From the NCBI GenBank assembly GCA_946965045.2, contig OX337235.1:806001-870000 (forward strand): a stretch of DNA of 64,000 nucleotides. The letters are read 5' to 3'. Under the pieces are notes generated by a model. The model ran no database searches and was not told the origin of the DNA. It worked only from the letters and a program-made list of their open reading frames with translations. Origin of the DNA: Epithemia pelagica. Its lineage: Eukaryota; Bacillariophyta; Bacillariophyceae; Surirellales; Surirellaceae. Positions 50,907 to 62,385 of this stretch are shown piece by piece; the stretch's first letter is position 1; every line of letters begins with the position of its first letter. Both the position numbers and the translations under genes were made by a program.

Positions 50907-50934
50907 GATTCCAGATTCCAGATTCCAGATTCCA
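50907..50934. repeat. (GATTCCA)4 minisatellite
   Basis: Four perfect 7-bp units in the intergenic space between divergent genes. Confidence 0.9.
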
Positions 50935-51105
50935 TGAACATTCGTCATACAATAGCATCTTTCGACCATCACTTTTTTTCTTTTTTGTTGCAAAGAACAA
51001 AAACATCCATCACCTCTGTGTCAAATGTCCAACGTGTGTTACAAGGAGCGTGTTTGTTTAGTCTCCTTCCATTGATCAAGCAGAAATAGTAATCGAATAC
51101 CTGGA

Positions 51106-52584
51106 ATGAAGGGGCCCCATCGATCCGCCACTGCATGGTTGGTGTTGGTACTGACATTATTATTTCACAATCCGAGTGTGGTATCTTTTCGTCCATCCGT
51201 GTTCCACCCCTTGGGACACAGATACTCTCCTTCTCAGTGCTCCGAGCCAACGACAGAAGGGCCATTCTGGACTACACCAACAAGGGAGAGTGATGAGACA
51301 CGATGGACACATGGCCAACGAATGGCTTTGCTGCGACACTTTGCCACGCGAAAGACCAGTAGTAGTAGCAACAACAACAACAAGGGGTTTGGATCTTCCA
51401 AGTCAGCGTCGAAACGAACTTCTTCTTCTTCGTCTTCAGGATCTTCCAAGACCAGCAAACGCAAGAATCGACTGACCAATGCACTCGACGACGATGACGA
51501 CGATACGAAAGCAGCCCAACCAACCATACCAAACCAATCACCAGAATCGCAAGCGCCCAGTCAAGAGGAATTGGTGGCCCAATTTCAACAGCAAGCGTCC
51601 GAGACTGTGGTTGGAAAAGCCGTCACGTTTGCCAAACAATGGCATGAGCAGCAAGAGCAAACCAATGGTTTGATTGTCAAGAACCGAGAACCGGATATTG
51701 TCGTCTTGGATCCCTTTTGGGAACTCATGCCCTCCTTGATTCAAAGTCGATTTCCCACCGTGGCCGATGCCGAATTGCATCGGATTGCCGGTTTGGTCAA
51801 GCATTCCTTGTGTCCCACCTTGACCAAACCCGATGTGGAACGAGAGGACTGTTGCAGTGATCCGTCCTTGCGACCCGTCGAGGACATTCATGCTTACATG
51901 CCCGATTTGGGTCCGACCCAACCCTTTTACGATCCCACTTCCCTGGACATTTGTCGGCAATTCTCGGAAAATTATGACGTCATTTTGAAAGAATACCATG
52001 CTCTCTTGGAGGAAATGGACCGGACGGGGACGGATCGATTCCAATCCGTCACGAGTATGAATTACGAAGCCGGATGGCGTACGGTTGTCTTGTTTTACAA
52101 TGGTCATCGCATTCCTGGATTTCCGTACCATGTCTGTCCCACCACGACACAATTGTTGGAATCCCTTCCCCTCGCGGGTCGCATTGCGGGCTTTAATCGA
52201 CAACAACCCTCCACTGGCATTCCACGACATACCGATGGCAACAACATGTGGTTGACCTGTCAAATGGGCTTGTCGGTACCGGGCGAACAGGGATCCGAGG
52301 CCACCTCGACCGTAGAAGTGTCGGACGACCAACGGGCCGCCATTACCGTTGGCAATGAAACACGACCGTGGAAAACGGGACAATGTCTACTCTACGATAC
52401 CACGTATTGGCATGAAACGTGGAATGGTCATCCCACCGAGGAACGCGTCGTCTTGCATGTGGACTTTTTCAATACGCTAGCCTTGACACCCAATGAAATT
52501 GAAATTTTGCAATACATTTATTCCCTCCGAGAACAATTCATGAAAGCCGAAGGCGTGACCAAGGTGGAACAACAAATCTTGTAG
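51106..52584 (+). CDS. Aspartyl/asparaginyl beta-hydroxylase family protein, probably plastid or secretory
   Basis: 492 residues from ATG 51106. The N-terminus has a signal peptide (WLVLVLTLLFHNPSVVS) followed by FRPS; Phe at the likely cleavage site suggests plastid import. A Ser/Asp-rich low-complexity segment extends to about 150. The C-terminal catalytic part is a 2-oxoglutarate/Fe(II) double-stranded helix: IPRHTDGNNMWLTCQMGL contains the His metal ligand, and WHETWNGHPTEERVVLHVDF the second His and the Arg that binds 2-oxoglutarate. This matches PF05118, which hydroxylates Asp/Asn in target proteins. Substrate is unknown. The 3' flank (52585-52700) holds an old 66-bp tandem duplication around GAACAAAA. 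Confidence 0.85.
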   Translation: MKGPHRSATAWLVLVLTLLFHNPSVVSFRPSVFHPLGHRYSPSQCSEPTTEGPFWTTPTRESDETRWTHGQRMALLRHFATRKTSSSSNNNNKGFGSSKSASKRTSSSSSSGSSKTSKRKNRLTNALDDDDDDTKAAQPTIPNQSPESQAPSQEELVAQFQQQASETVVGKAVTFAKQWHEQQEQTNGLIVKNREPDIVVLDPFWELMPSLIQSRFPTVADAELHRIAGLVKHSLCPTLTKPDVEREDCCSDPSLRPVEDIHAYMPDLGPTQPFYDPTSLDICRQFSENYDVILKEYHALLEEMDRTGTDRFQSVTSMNYEAGWRTVVLFYNGHRIPGFPYHVCPTTTQLLESLPLAGRIAGFNRQQPSTGIPRHTDGNNMWLTCQMGLSVPGEQGSEATSTVEVSDDQRAAITVGNETRPWKTGQCLLYDTTYWHETWNGHPTEERVVLHVDFFNTLALTPNEIEILQYIYSLREQFMKAEGVTKVEQQIL

Positions 52585-52832
52585 GAGTAACCGAAATCAG
52601 AGGACAGTAGTGTACTTGCGAACAAAATCAGAGCATATAATGCTTTTGCAGAGTAACAGAAAACCGAGGAGACAACTTTGGAACAAAACTAGAGTATCTA
52701 TTTTGGGTCATCAATAATGCTACCGTTCGGGTTCGGGCTATTCCTCTCCTGAAATAGCTTGGGTAGCTGGGGTAGAAGTTTTCCTGTCTCTGCGCCCGGC
52801 ACACCGACCTTGCACGCGTGCGAACGGATGGA

Positions 52833-54349
52833 ATGTCGCGCATACATAGCCACTTTTTTCCAATGTCGAGAGAAATAACAACAATGAAGACGATGGTGGT
52901 GAACGGTAGAGTCAGTGTGGTTCCGTCCCAATCATCCGGTCGGCCACTCCACCACAAACAACAAAAAGTCGTCATTGCCCTGACATGTTTGGTGGTTCTA
53001 GCTACTCTTCCATGGTGGACTGCACAAGAGCCAAGACAAGACTTCACCCCCTCCCAACCCCAACGGGAGACAACATCCTCGATCCACGTCGAAACCATCA
53101 AGATAAATTTTGATAAAGAGAACAAGGATCCTCGCAAGCACAAGCCGTTTACAGAGAATCATCGTCAAGCATGGTTGAATTTGCCCCTTTCTACAGCGAA
53201 AAAAGAGCAGCATCGACTGGAATTGGTTCATATTCCCAAGACGGCTGGAACAGGCTTGGAAATTGCCGCGGCTCAAGCCAAGATCGATTGGTCCTACTGT
53301 CATCACGCCGAACGATTTCACAATGAATGGATGCCCATCCACTGGATACCATTCTTTCGTGTCCTGGTGCCATTCTCACCAAGGCAAAACACCGATACCA
53401 ACACATGAAAACAGGTCTTTGCTCGCCCTGGCATACACCGCCCTTTTTTTATCGACCTCCCCTCACCAACACCACAACTTCCAACACTTCCCAAACTGCC
53501 TTTCCCGATACCTACTATCATGACGCTCGTTTGTTTGCTGTAGTTCGAAATCCCTACGATCGCATGGTGAGTGAATTCAACTTCAATCATCGAGGCCAAT
53601 TACGAAACGGCGCCCTGGCGAATATCACCCAGACCCAGTTACAACAAACCTTGAATCGATGGATACAATCTCAATTGCTCAAATACCAACAAGGACTGGT
53701 ACGGACACGTCGAATGGAGAAACCCAATACGAACAAGGACGACCATCGGGTTGATTCGAACTTTGCCAAGGCAGCCATCTCGTCCCATATTCAGACGGAA
53801 ACCACGACAACCATGATTCCCTGCAACAACCGCCATTGGTCCGCCTTTTGGAAGTCGTATTTTCAGTTGGATGGTCATTTGATTCCACAGACGCACTACA
53901 TTTTCTCACCCCAAATGGTGTACGAAAGCAACATTACCGAGAGGGTGTACGAAAGCAACATTACCGCCCTCTCGGTTGCATCCTCCACCAATGCTACCAC
54001 TGTTCCAGGTACGAACGAGAGTGTGTCATCGACCAACACTTTTATCCCAATCAGCAGAATCATTACGTCTCGTGTTCAAACCATGTCAACGAAACCCAGT
54101 GACCGTCTGGTCCATCATGTCTTGTTTCTGGAACACTTGGATACGGACTTGCTACGCTTGCTCCAAGCGTACAATCTCCACATGAATCTGACAAACTCAC
54201 ACAAACAAAACCAACGAAATCGTTCGTCGTCTTCCACCAAAGCAACCACCAAGCCTCGTCTTTCGGCCTCTCTGTTGACGGATCGGACTCGAAAATTGAT
54301 TCAGCAGGTGTACCAGGATGATTTTCAAGTATTTGGATACCAGATGTAA
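52833..54349 (+). CDS. Golgi-type sulfotransferase, two exons
   Basis: Exon 1 52833-53358 and exon 2 53415-54349 join across a 56-nt intron (GTGTCC...ACAG) that restores the frame from WIPFFR to LCSPWHTPPFF. This gives 486 residues, a type II membrane protein with a span KVVIALTCLVVLATLPWW near residue 45. The PAPS-binding loops are present: LELVHIPKTAGTGLE (5' phosphosulfate loop) and FAVVRNPYDRMVSEF (3' phosphate loop), so it should sulfate carbohydrates or proteins in the Golgi. Several N-glycosylation sites occur, some in a 9-codon perfect tandem duplication (VYESNIT twice, 53918-53966). Start chosen at the first ATG; later Mets are possible. Confidence 0.82.
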
Positions 54350-54854
54350 CAAGACTCGTGTGTGACTTCTGTATGGTTGGAACGGTTGGGGATTCGTCAA
54401 CAATCTACGACTTTTCGAGCAACGGTTTATATCCGACGCGTTCCGATTCACCCAAACTCAATCGAACAGACGCGCCACACTCTTTGTTGTCTGTGAGAAT
54501 TTCAACGAGTGCCAAAGTAGTTTCAGGATTCTATCATGAAAGGCTACTAGCAGTATACATCTCGGCTCTTTGCATTGCCCGGACAGTGAACTCGTCAGAC
54601 GCAACCTCACTCCTCTATACACCTGGTACCATGCACTGAACTCCAACAAGACAGTAAAAACGTTATTGCAAGAAGACAGTTAACACGTCGCAAAGCCACC
54701 CTATCGACAAGTGTCAACTTACTCCTCACACGTACGCCTTTGCAGTCGAAACGAGCTATTCTTATCAGTACTCGTAGATCACTCAACAGACTTTAGCACT
54801 AAAAACAACTTTATCTGACCTTTTATCTACGATGCGACAATGAACTAGGTAGTT
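54350..54854. other. Intergenic stretch
   Basis: Short, no gene seen. Its first 60 bp are also present in mutated form upstream of SDR copy 2. Confidence 0.6.
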
Positions 54855-55616
54855 TCACTGCGCAACTTCCACAGATTTGGCCATTTCGCGTTCGACCGAC
54901 TTGGCATCTGTTTTCCAGTTGTCAAACAAATGATTGGCCATGCCATCGGGAAAGACATCCTCTTCACCCTTCTTCAAGGCTGTAATCACAGCCTCGGCCA
55001 CTGCACTCGGTGGCGTCTTGTCAAAGGGAAGTTCTTCCGCCATGGCTGTATCAATCGGACCTGGATAAACACCGACAACCAAACTGTTGGGCAAGTCACG
55101 ACGCTGGGCTTGAGTCAAGGAATTGGCAGCGGCTTTGGATGCCGAGTAGGTGCCCGCGACTGGAAAGTTGACCAATGAAGCAATCGAGTTGATGTTCACG
55201 ACAGCACTTTCATTCGAGTTCTTGAGAAGGGGAGCAAAGCTACTCACAATTGCCAAGGGGGCGAGGTAATTGACTTTCATCTCTTGCTGGACTTTGGCAA
55301 TGTCAGTCTCCAAAGAGCTACCAGTTCCACCCGACAAATAGCCAGCATTGTTGATGACCAAGGTCACATCGGGATATTGTTCCGAAAGTTTCTTTATTGC
55401 GTGCAAGTCAGTAACATCCAATGCAACGGGGACAACCTTCCCACTCTGTTCCGCAGCGAGGTCTTCAAGCTCTTTAGTATCTCGTGCTGTGGCATAGACC
55501 TTCTTGACACCCTCTTTTAGCAGAGCATGAACAATGGCGCGTCCAATTCCATTCTTCTTGTTTGTGCCTGTCACAAAGGCGACTTGATTTTCAAGGGTTA
55601 CTGATCGTCCTGTCAT
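54855..55616 (-). CDS. Short-chain dehydrogenase/reductase, copy 3
   Basis: 253 residues from ATG 55616 (MTGRSVTLENQVAF). The cofactor loop TGTNKKNGIGRAI, NNAGY, NINSIASL and YSASK are intact, so it should be active as an NAD(P)-dependent oxidoreductase. It differs from copy 4 at roughly a dozen residues and from copy 1 at many more. It lies about 320 bp left of the LTR element at 55938 and converges on the sulfotransferase gene. Confidence 0.92.
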   Translation of the reverse strand: MTGRSVTLENQVAFVTGTNKKNGIGRAIVHALLKEGVKKVYATARDTKELEDLAAEQSGKVVPVALDVTDLHAIKKLSEQYPDVTLVINNAGYLSGGTGSSLETDIAKVQQEMKVNYLAPLAIVSSFAPLLKNSNESAVVNINSIASLVNFPVAGTYSASKAAANSLTQAQRRDLPNSLVVGVYPGPIDTAMAEELPFDKTPPSAVAEAVITALKKGEEDVFPDGMANHLFDNWKTDAKSVEREMAKSVEVAQ

Positions 55617-55933
55617 GGTGAAGTGTTTGAGTCGATTCAGGATACTTTTCTTTGGTGTTGTTTCTCAACAATACTTTGACTTTGTTTTTTATGACATGAT
55701 CTGCTTACATAGACAAATGAACGCGGCGCATACATTGGCATGCTGGGAGCACATGCGTCGAGGATGGAGCATCCTTGAAACCCCAAGAAGTAAACCTGAA
55801 AACGGTTTGGGTTCAGGTATGCATAATGCATTAACGACCATCTGATCATCCGATATTGGCAATGAACAGCTTGAGAGAGACAACGAGAAACGAAAATTGC
55901 TTTGCGATTGATTTCGAAATTATGAACATCGAT

Positions 55934-55937
55934 GTTG
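55934..55937. repeat. Target-site duplication GTTG, left copy
   Basis: GTTG precedes the left LTR and is repeated at 62152-62155 after the right LTR. Confidence 0.85.
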
Positions 55938-56109
55938 TGTCTTATTTTGCCTGTGGGAGCAAAATCCCACTATCGTAACAACATTCTTACCGATAACAAG
56001 AATTATACTACGTTCAAAGCAGAGACAAGAAAAGTAACCATGTAAGCGGTAACATCAGCTTCTGTGGGTCTTGGATGTTCGTGATCGAGCTATCAGCCGG
56101 AATAAGACA
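55938..56109 (-). repeat. Left (3') LTR of the LARD-like element
   Basis: 172 bp, TGTCTTATT to AATAAGACA, same sequence as 61980-62151. Confidence 0.92.
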
Positions 56110-58149
56110 GTCCCCGCAAGTCGATTGCCGACTTGGAATGAAGGCTGTGGCATGCGAGAAACGAGAGCTCCACAACATAGAAGCCCATTCAAGCCACAGT
56201 TCCAACCGGGCCATGTGGAAAATCATTGTAGACTGACATGAAATCATGTCACACTCATCCATTCTTGTCACTATTTGATCTCAGTTTTGCATTCGGGGCG
56301 GTCCTCCTTTTGTCTTTCTCTCCCCATGGTACGGCAGCTTTCTAGAGAGCCTCGTTGTAAGATGCGTCCAAGACCAATGGCAAGGTGTATGTATGCATGT
56401 GGAAAATCCCGCGTCCACAAAAATACCAGACCGACTCAGGTCTCATTGTTACCCACCACAAGTGAGGAAAACCAACCCCCCGCGGCCACTCCAGGACATG
56501 GAACTACCATGCGATCAGGTTACACAACAACAACAGCAATGCACGACATGGCCAAGAACCACGACAACAGGAGTTGGAATGGCAACAAGATGTACTGGAA
56601 TGGATTCTGGAGATCTGTTATATCGTCTTGATCCAGAATCTCTGTCTCTTCGCCTTGTTCCAGATACCTCTTTCTTTGAACCCTGCTCCTTTTGATACCC
56701 GACAAGGCACCCCATGCCCAAATGAGCGAAACATGTGGTCCTGTCTCTGTCTAGTATATTTGCCCCAGCACATAGATGCATACATGATCCTGCACGATTC
56801 GCTTGTCACTTCGACTTCGTTAGCTGGATTCGAGTTAATGTTCATATAACATGCGGTTCCGTGCATCCAGAAGGTATCCTCCCCACATTGTCTGCCCAAG
56901 TGATAAATGCTATCTAATTTCATTCTTTCCGACATGCCAAGGTGGGTGTCAACCAGATACACCATTTGTTGTCATCGCACTCCCTAACTATTCTGCAGCT
57001 GTGCTGTACGGGTAATTCCTTGTTCTCTCTACCACGTACCAAACTTTTCTGAATTTCCCCTCCACATCAGCAAGGAAGGAAGTATCTCACAACCTCTGCT
57101 AGCTGCACACCTGTTCATCTTCCATTATTGCGAGCAACCATGTTTTGATAACTTGCCCCGTGCACCAAAGATCACACCAATTCAAGAGTCAGATATGTGT
57201 CTCAATGTCCCCGTCTTTCTTGGTCGATATAAGGAATGCACCGTCCCCGTCTTCTTGCTTTCCAAACTATGAGGTCCCCGTCTTCTTGCTGCAATTCCCA
57301 TTCCCATCCCAGGCTCAGGCTGTCATCATCTATCATTTTCCGAAAAACTCTTCCCGCGTCATAAGTCACAAGGTTTCTCCAATACCCCAATCATTCCCAA
57401 TTCTGTGATTCAATTCTCCCAGCGTGGTGTCACATTTTCCACAGATCCGATTCTTCTGCCTCACATTTATAGTATCTGTTGCCACCAAATCCATATCTGA
57501 CCAACCTCTACTGTCTCCATTCACTCCTTAGCCAAGCATGTCCTTAACTGGCCATGCAGATCATTTCCACTTCATTTCAGGCCTTCTCGGATGGTTCCTG
57601 ACAACAACCCCTTTCATGGCAAACCAGGAGAATCCTCCTCGGCAGTCACAAACAAAAACTCTGTCTGCATGCACAGAGAGCAGCCCATACATAGTCTGCA
57701 ACCCCAGGTGTACCTCTCTCCAGTTTATGTTTGTCTGGGCAACCTCATCAGGAATCATGTTGTTTCCTCCAACACAATGCTCCTGTTTGTCCCTAATGAT
57801 CCAGAGACTTTCCCTCCGATTTTTAGTGCATTTGTGCTTCCTCTGGTTTGCCGGCACCTGGCCAATAGTGTCATTTCTCTTGCACTTGCATCTTTTCCGA
57901 CGACAATGGTATTTTGCGTTCTCCCGTGCACTTGCACATCCTCTCCCTACCGCAAATGTCACCACCTCCAGGATGCCTGCAGCCTCCTCGACCCCTCCTT
58001 TCTTGCACTACAGCATACATCACTCAGCATTTCCTGCACAACAGCACTTCTCTCAATTAACACACCTGGTACGAGGACCAAATACCCAAGGAAATCCCAG
58101 AATGTTCTGACTGATGTCATTCCCTCAAGGAAGCCAACCACATCACTGT

Positions 58150-58434
58150 CCCGACAAACAAGGGACATCACCTTTGCTATTGCAAATTGGCATCGGGAAC
58201 GCAATCATATTTGGAAAAAAAAGGTCAGGAAGAATTCCCCGATGCCCGACAAACAAGGGACATCACCTTTGCTATTGCAAATTGGCATCGGGAACGCAAT
58301 CATATTTGGAAAAAAAAGGTCAGGAAGAATTCCCCGATGCCCGACAAACAAGGGACATCACCTTTGCTATTGCAAATTGGCATCGGGAACGCAATCATAT
58401 TTGGAAAAAAAAGGTCAGGAAGAATTCCCCGATG
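58150..58434. repeat. Three perfect 95-bp tandem repeats
   Basis: Units begin at 58150, 58245 and 58340 (CCCGACAAACAAGGGACATC...) and end CCCCGATG at 58434, with no difference seen between them. Because 95 is not a multiple of three, each unit is read in a different frame, and all three plus-strand frames are free of stops. This makes long but artefactual ORFs here. Confidence 0.95.
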
Positions 58435-60104
58435 AACGTGACTCGGCACATGGCTTTGTATGGGCTGTTTGGTGCCAATTGCCCAATACCAAGCCTGGTC
58501 TTGAGAACAATCTCACCTCCTGCAAGGCCCTGCATCCCTCCTTGTGGAACGACCAACTTAAAAGTGTCTACTATACCAGTACCTTTCAGCTGCCCGTCAA
58601 GTTTTTCTCATGGCGGAGGAGCCTACCGCGTTCGATCACGGTTTCCCTGGAAGTCCTTTGCCATGGATGTCAACCAGTATCGGGATCCCATGATTCCACC
58701 CTACCCCCAAAGTTCCAAAGACTTGAGCTTTTTGTGGGCCGAAGGACCGCTCTGGTCCAAGCAGAGATTCAAGAGCCAACCACACGATGTTGTCGACTTT
58801 AATCTGGCCTATTCCATTACTCTCAAGAAGGGTGTGCCATCCGCCATTGGGCCACCCTGGTATTGTCCCCGTCCTCTGACAATGGGAAGCCAGAGCAAGC
58901 ATGGGAGGAGGAATGTAAGCAACCAGGCCTCCCCTTTTTTTTAGGAGATCGTGGGTTTTAGGAGATCGTGGGTATGCCTTTCACGTGTTTGGTTCCCCTC
59001 CCGATGTATCTGGCCCTGCCCATCTTTCCCTTCCAGGGTCCCCGCCTTGCGATCACCTTCATAAAAAACATGTCACAGCAAGTGACATCGTCTCATAGTC
59101 TTCCGCTTCCTTTTGTATTTCATCCAAATGACTTTGAATTTTCATCTTGGTAGCAGGACGCGAATCCGATCCCCACTTCTCGCGGAACCCACTTTTCGTC
59201 CCCTTGTTCAGTGAGATGTTCCATGCCCATAGCTAACAACTCCTTGTTTATTCATATGTTCCAAGCCCATAGCCAACAATCCATCACTTCTGCAATACGT
59301 ATTGTCCCTTTTCAGACCATTGCGTCTCTTGATCCATGCTCCAATTTTCTCCACGCGTACCACAGTGACTCCATATCTTCCGTGGTGATGAGGGGGGCTT
59401 CGAACTCCAATTCAGTCATTGATGAACTGTCATTGGATGTACGAGACGGGAGAGTATCCCATGACCATCCTGCTCCATCCATTGTCAACCCCCCAGGAAT
59501 GTACAACTTCTCTTGAGGAAGATTCCTCTCCACGATTACAGGCCCGCGGGGCAAAGACACAGTTCCCTGTTTCAAACAAATCAACCCTATGCCAGATAGG
59601 AGCAATTCGCCATCATAATCCAAGAGCACCCTGACCCGAAAAGATCCTCCGATGGTATGGCCATTTGCCATATCCTGGACAATAGATATGTCTTGTCTCA
59701 GTCATCAGGATCCCACGCCAGCAATTCTGATTTGTGTAATCTGGCCGCAAAACTAAATTGTGATGCAGAATCGCCATTCCAATTCTCAGTACTGCAGACA
59801 CGAGCGGCCTCATAAGCACATGCTTTGTCTGGATCCGCCGTCCTCATACTCATCAACTTCCGGCGTCTCTTTCGTGACCACCTCTCCATATTCCTCATTT
59901 GATGCTACGATTCATGTCTGTCCCCGCTGTTCCTCTTCTGCTTCTACATCCTCCCATTATCCTGGTCCACTTCCATTACTAGATATATCCGGTTTGGCTT
60001 TTCTCTTTCTGGTAGTTGGCCAAAAAGATCCATCGTATCCACTTCTTTTGACACTCTTTAGCGTCTTCACCTGAACCTCCGTTTATAGCACAACTCTGCA
60101 CGAG

Positions 60105-60257
60105 ACTCCGCAGAAACAGTGTGATGCCCACAAGAAGAAACTCCGCAGAAACAGTGTGATGCCCACAAGAAGAAACTGCCTCAAAGAAGACACTGCCTCA
60201 TCCGTAGCCCACAAGAAGAAACTACCTCAAAGAAGACACTGCCTCATCCATAGCAAT
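60105..60257. repeat. Nested tandem repeats, 35 bp x2 then 46 bp x2
   Basis: ACTCCGCAGAAACAGTGTG units start at 60105 and 60140. ACTGCCTCAAAGAAGACACT units start at 60175 and 60221. Both types end in CCCACAAGAAGAA, showing one grew from the other. Confidence 0.88.
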
Positions 60258-60984
60258 CACTTTAGATGTCGTTGATTATCGGACTCCTCCAGTAGGCCCA
60301 CTCCTCCCGTGGACCCAGAGCTGTTTGTCCCCGTCCTCCAACCATCGCTCTTGCGGAGCTATGGGAGGAGGATTCTTCTACTCCACGGGATCCTCATCGA
60401 CAACCCAACAGTTAGTTCTTCGTCAATATCTTGCATACCAAATGCGGAGCAGTCTCCAGCCAATTAAGTGATGTCCCAATAACCTATTAGAATATACTTT
60501 GTCATGGCATGGAACAGCAATATTTCTGAATATAGTCGAATGACGTGACCATTCGATGAACAGACGACGTACATTCTCGACGCGACTGTAAGGTTTCGGG
60601 ACACAAAGAATACTTCCCCCTGTTTTGGTTCTGGTTGTGAAAAGAGACAACACCGTGGCTGTGCTTGGGCAGGTCATCTTCCTGTTGATGGTCTTCTCGT
60701 TGTTTGTGCCACTCCACGCCTGGTCCTTCCACAAGCTGCTCAGTCGCATGACGGACCTCTCCGACAAGACCAACCGTTGCCAGTCTCATTGGTAAGGATA
60801 CAGACGAAATTGTCACTGCCAAATCGGACAATGACGACGACGGAATGGAATCGAGTCTTTCCACCGACACCTCAGGGGCCTTGCATGGTGCCCAATAATT
60901 CTGCGATTCCACGAGGCTGATACACGCTTGGCAGCCCCAATGCTTCATCCATGTATAACGCAACGTTCGGATTCCAATTACCAG

Positions 60985-61055
60985 TCCCAGTTGATACGAA
61001 CATGACTCAGACTCCCTTTATCCAGTCGATACGAACATGACTCAGACTCCCTTTA
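60985..61055. repeat. Two ~34-bp tandem units in the LARD-like element
   Basis: GATACGAACATGACTCAGAC followed by TCCCTTTAT occurs twice in direct succession. Confidence 0.85.
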
Positions 61056-61979
61056 TGAAATTTCCTCGTCAGTTAACTTTCCAAGAAGGCCCATTGGTGT
61101 ATTGCTCCAATGCGGGAGCATGCTCCATTGTGCCGACCACACGTCATTTTCATTATTTCCGACACTGCACTCTGGTGTTAGAGGCAAAATTTACACATCC
61201 GACTTCCTACGAATAGGTCCGTTTCACGAGAACTTCAATTCCTAACAAATGAGGTTATTCCTTTTGTCGATACATTGCTTCCTCAATGCCTGATCCGGTG
61301 ACACTCGTACCTTGAGTGCCACCATCCCTCCCGGATGTATCCGTATCCGGTGACACCTGTACCTCGGGTGCCACCATCATTCCTAGATGCACCACGCGGT
61401 GCACCCATCCCAACAGCCATTCCCTCCACAACTATAACCCGTTGCAGACCCCGTTCCGGTATCAGATGAACCTTCCGGGTGATTTTCCCCCGGTGAAACA
61501 CCGGTCTCACCTCGTTGGTGATATCCAAGGCTGTGGGATCTCCGCTTCGACTCCCTCCGCTACCTGTGGGTACTAAAATTGGCAGCAGCTTCTGCTTCAC
61601 GTTTGTGTTTCCACTCCTACTCCCTTTTTGGACTTCTGATTGCTCCCTCTTTCGATTTCCACTTTCACTGGGTTCCTTTCCTACTTCTGCATCCTTCATG
61701 GGTACTTGTGTCTCACCCCACAGCTTCCGCTCTCACAGCTTCTGTAACTCCATCCATTTCCACAACTCCCGTAATTCCCATTACTTCCAGTTTATATCGT
61801 CAGTCATTGGTCTCGATGACAAATAACCATTTCTGTTTTGTCGTTTTCAACCACATCGATTGCTTTCCTTGTGCTTCGTCTCCATCAGCTAGCTCTCTCT
61901 GAAACGCTTCCCCATCGTTTATTTCTTGTCTCTTTCTGCCTCGAAGGCCAAAATGTAGCTTCTTCTGGGTCTGATAAAC

Positions 61980-62151
61980 TGTCTTATTTTGCCTGTGGGA
62001 GCAAAATCCCACTATCGTAACAACATTCTTACCGATAACAAGAATTATACTACGTTCAAAGCAGAGACAAGAAAAGTAACCATGTAAGCGGTAACATCAG
62101 CTTCTGTGGGTCTTGGATGTTCGTGATCGAGCTATCAGCCGGAATAAGACA
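61980..62151 (-). repeat. Right (5') LTR of the LARD-like element
   Basis: 172 bp, identical by eye to 55938-56109. The adjoining interior bases 61965-61979 are the reverse complement of GTTTATCAGACCCAG, the primer-binding site. Confidence 0.92.
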
Positions 62152-62385
62152 GTTGATCATAGAACGGTCAATTTGTGATCGGTGACGTTAGAAAGCGCGA
62201 CCACCGCTACACAACTTTGAGCAAGATCGAACACAAAAGGCCAGTCCGGCCGGCGCATTTGGCCCAAGCCGAAGGATCAAAATCAAACCTCTTGCCAGTC
62301 TCACAAAACCAAAAATCATCAAAACATCTTCCCCACAACAGCAAAACCAAAAGCATCAGCAACCAGCAAACCAACATTTACGAAA

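Larger units (their letters stand above)
55938..62151 (-). mobile_element. LARD-like non-autonomous LTR retrotransposon, 6214 bp
   Basis: Two 172-bp LTRs (TGTCTTATT...AATAAGACA, a 9-bp terminal inverted repeat) that I read as identical bound 5.9 kb without any recognisable gag, protease, integrase, RT or RNase H in six frames. The GTTG duplication marks insertion. Orientation is minus: the 15-nt primer-binding site GTTTATCAGACCCAG, identical to that of copia 2, abuts the right-hand LTR on the minus strand, and a purine-rich GCGGGGAC precedes the left-hand LTR. The interior is rich in tandem repeats and C/T-biased. It is probably mobilised by proteins of a copia element (inference). Confidence 0.88.

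Noticed and set aside
57591-58944. 403- and 276-codon ORFs inside the LARD-like element
   Set aside because: Both run through the stop-free 95-bp triplicate in different frames, lie antisense to the element's orientation and show no gag, pol or other domain.
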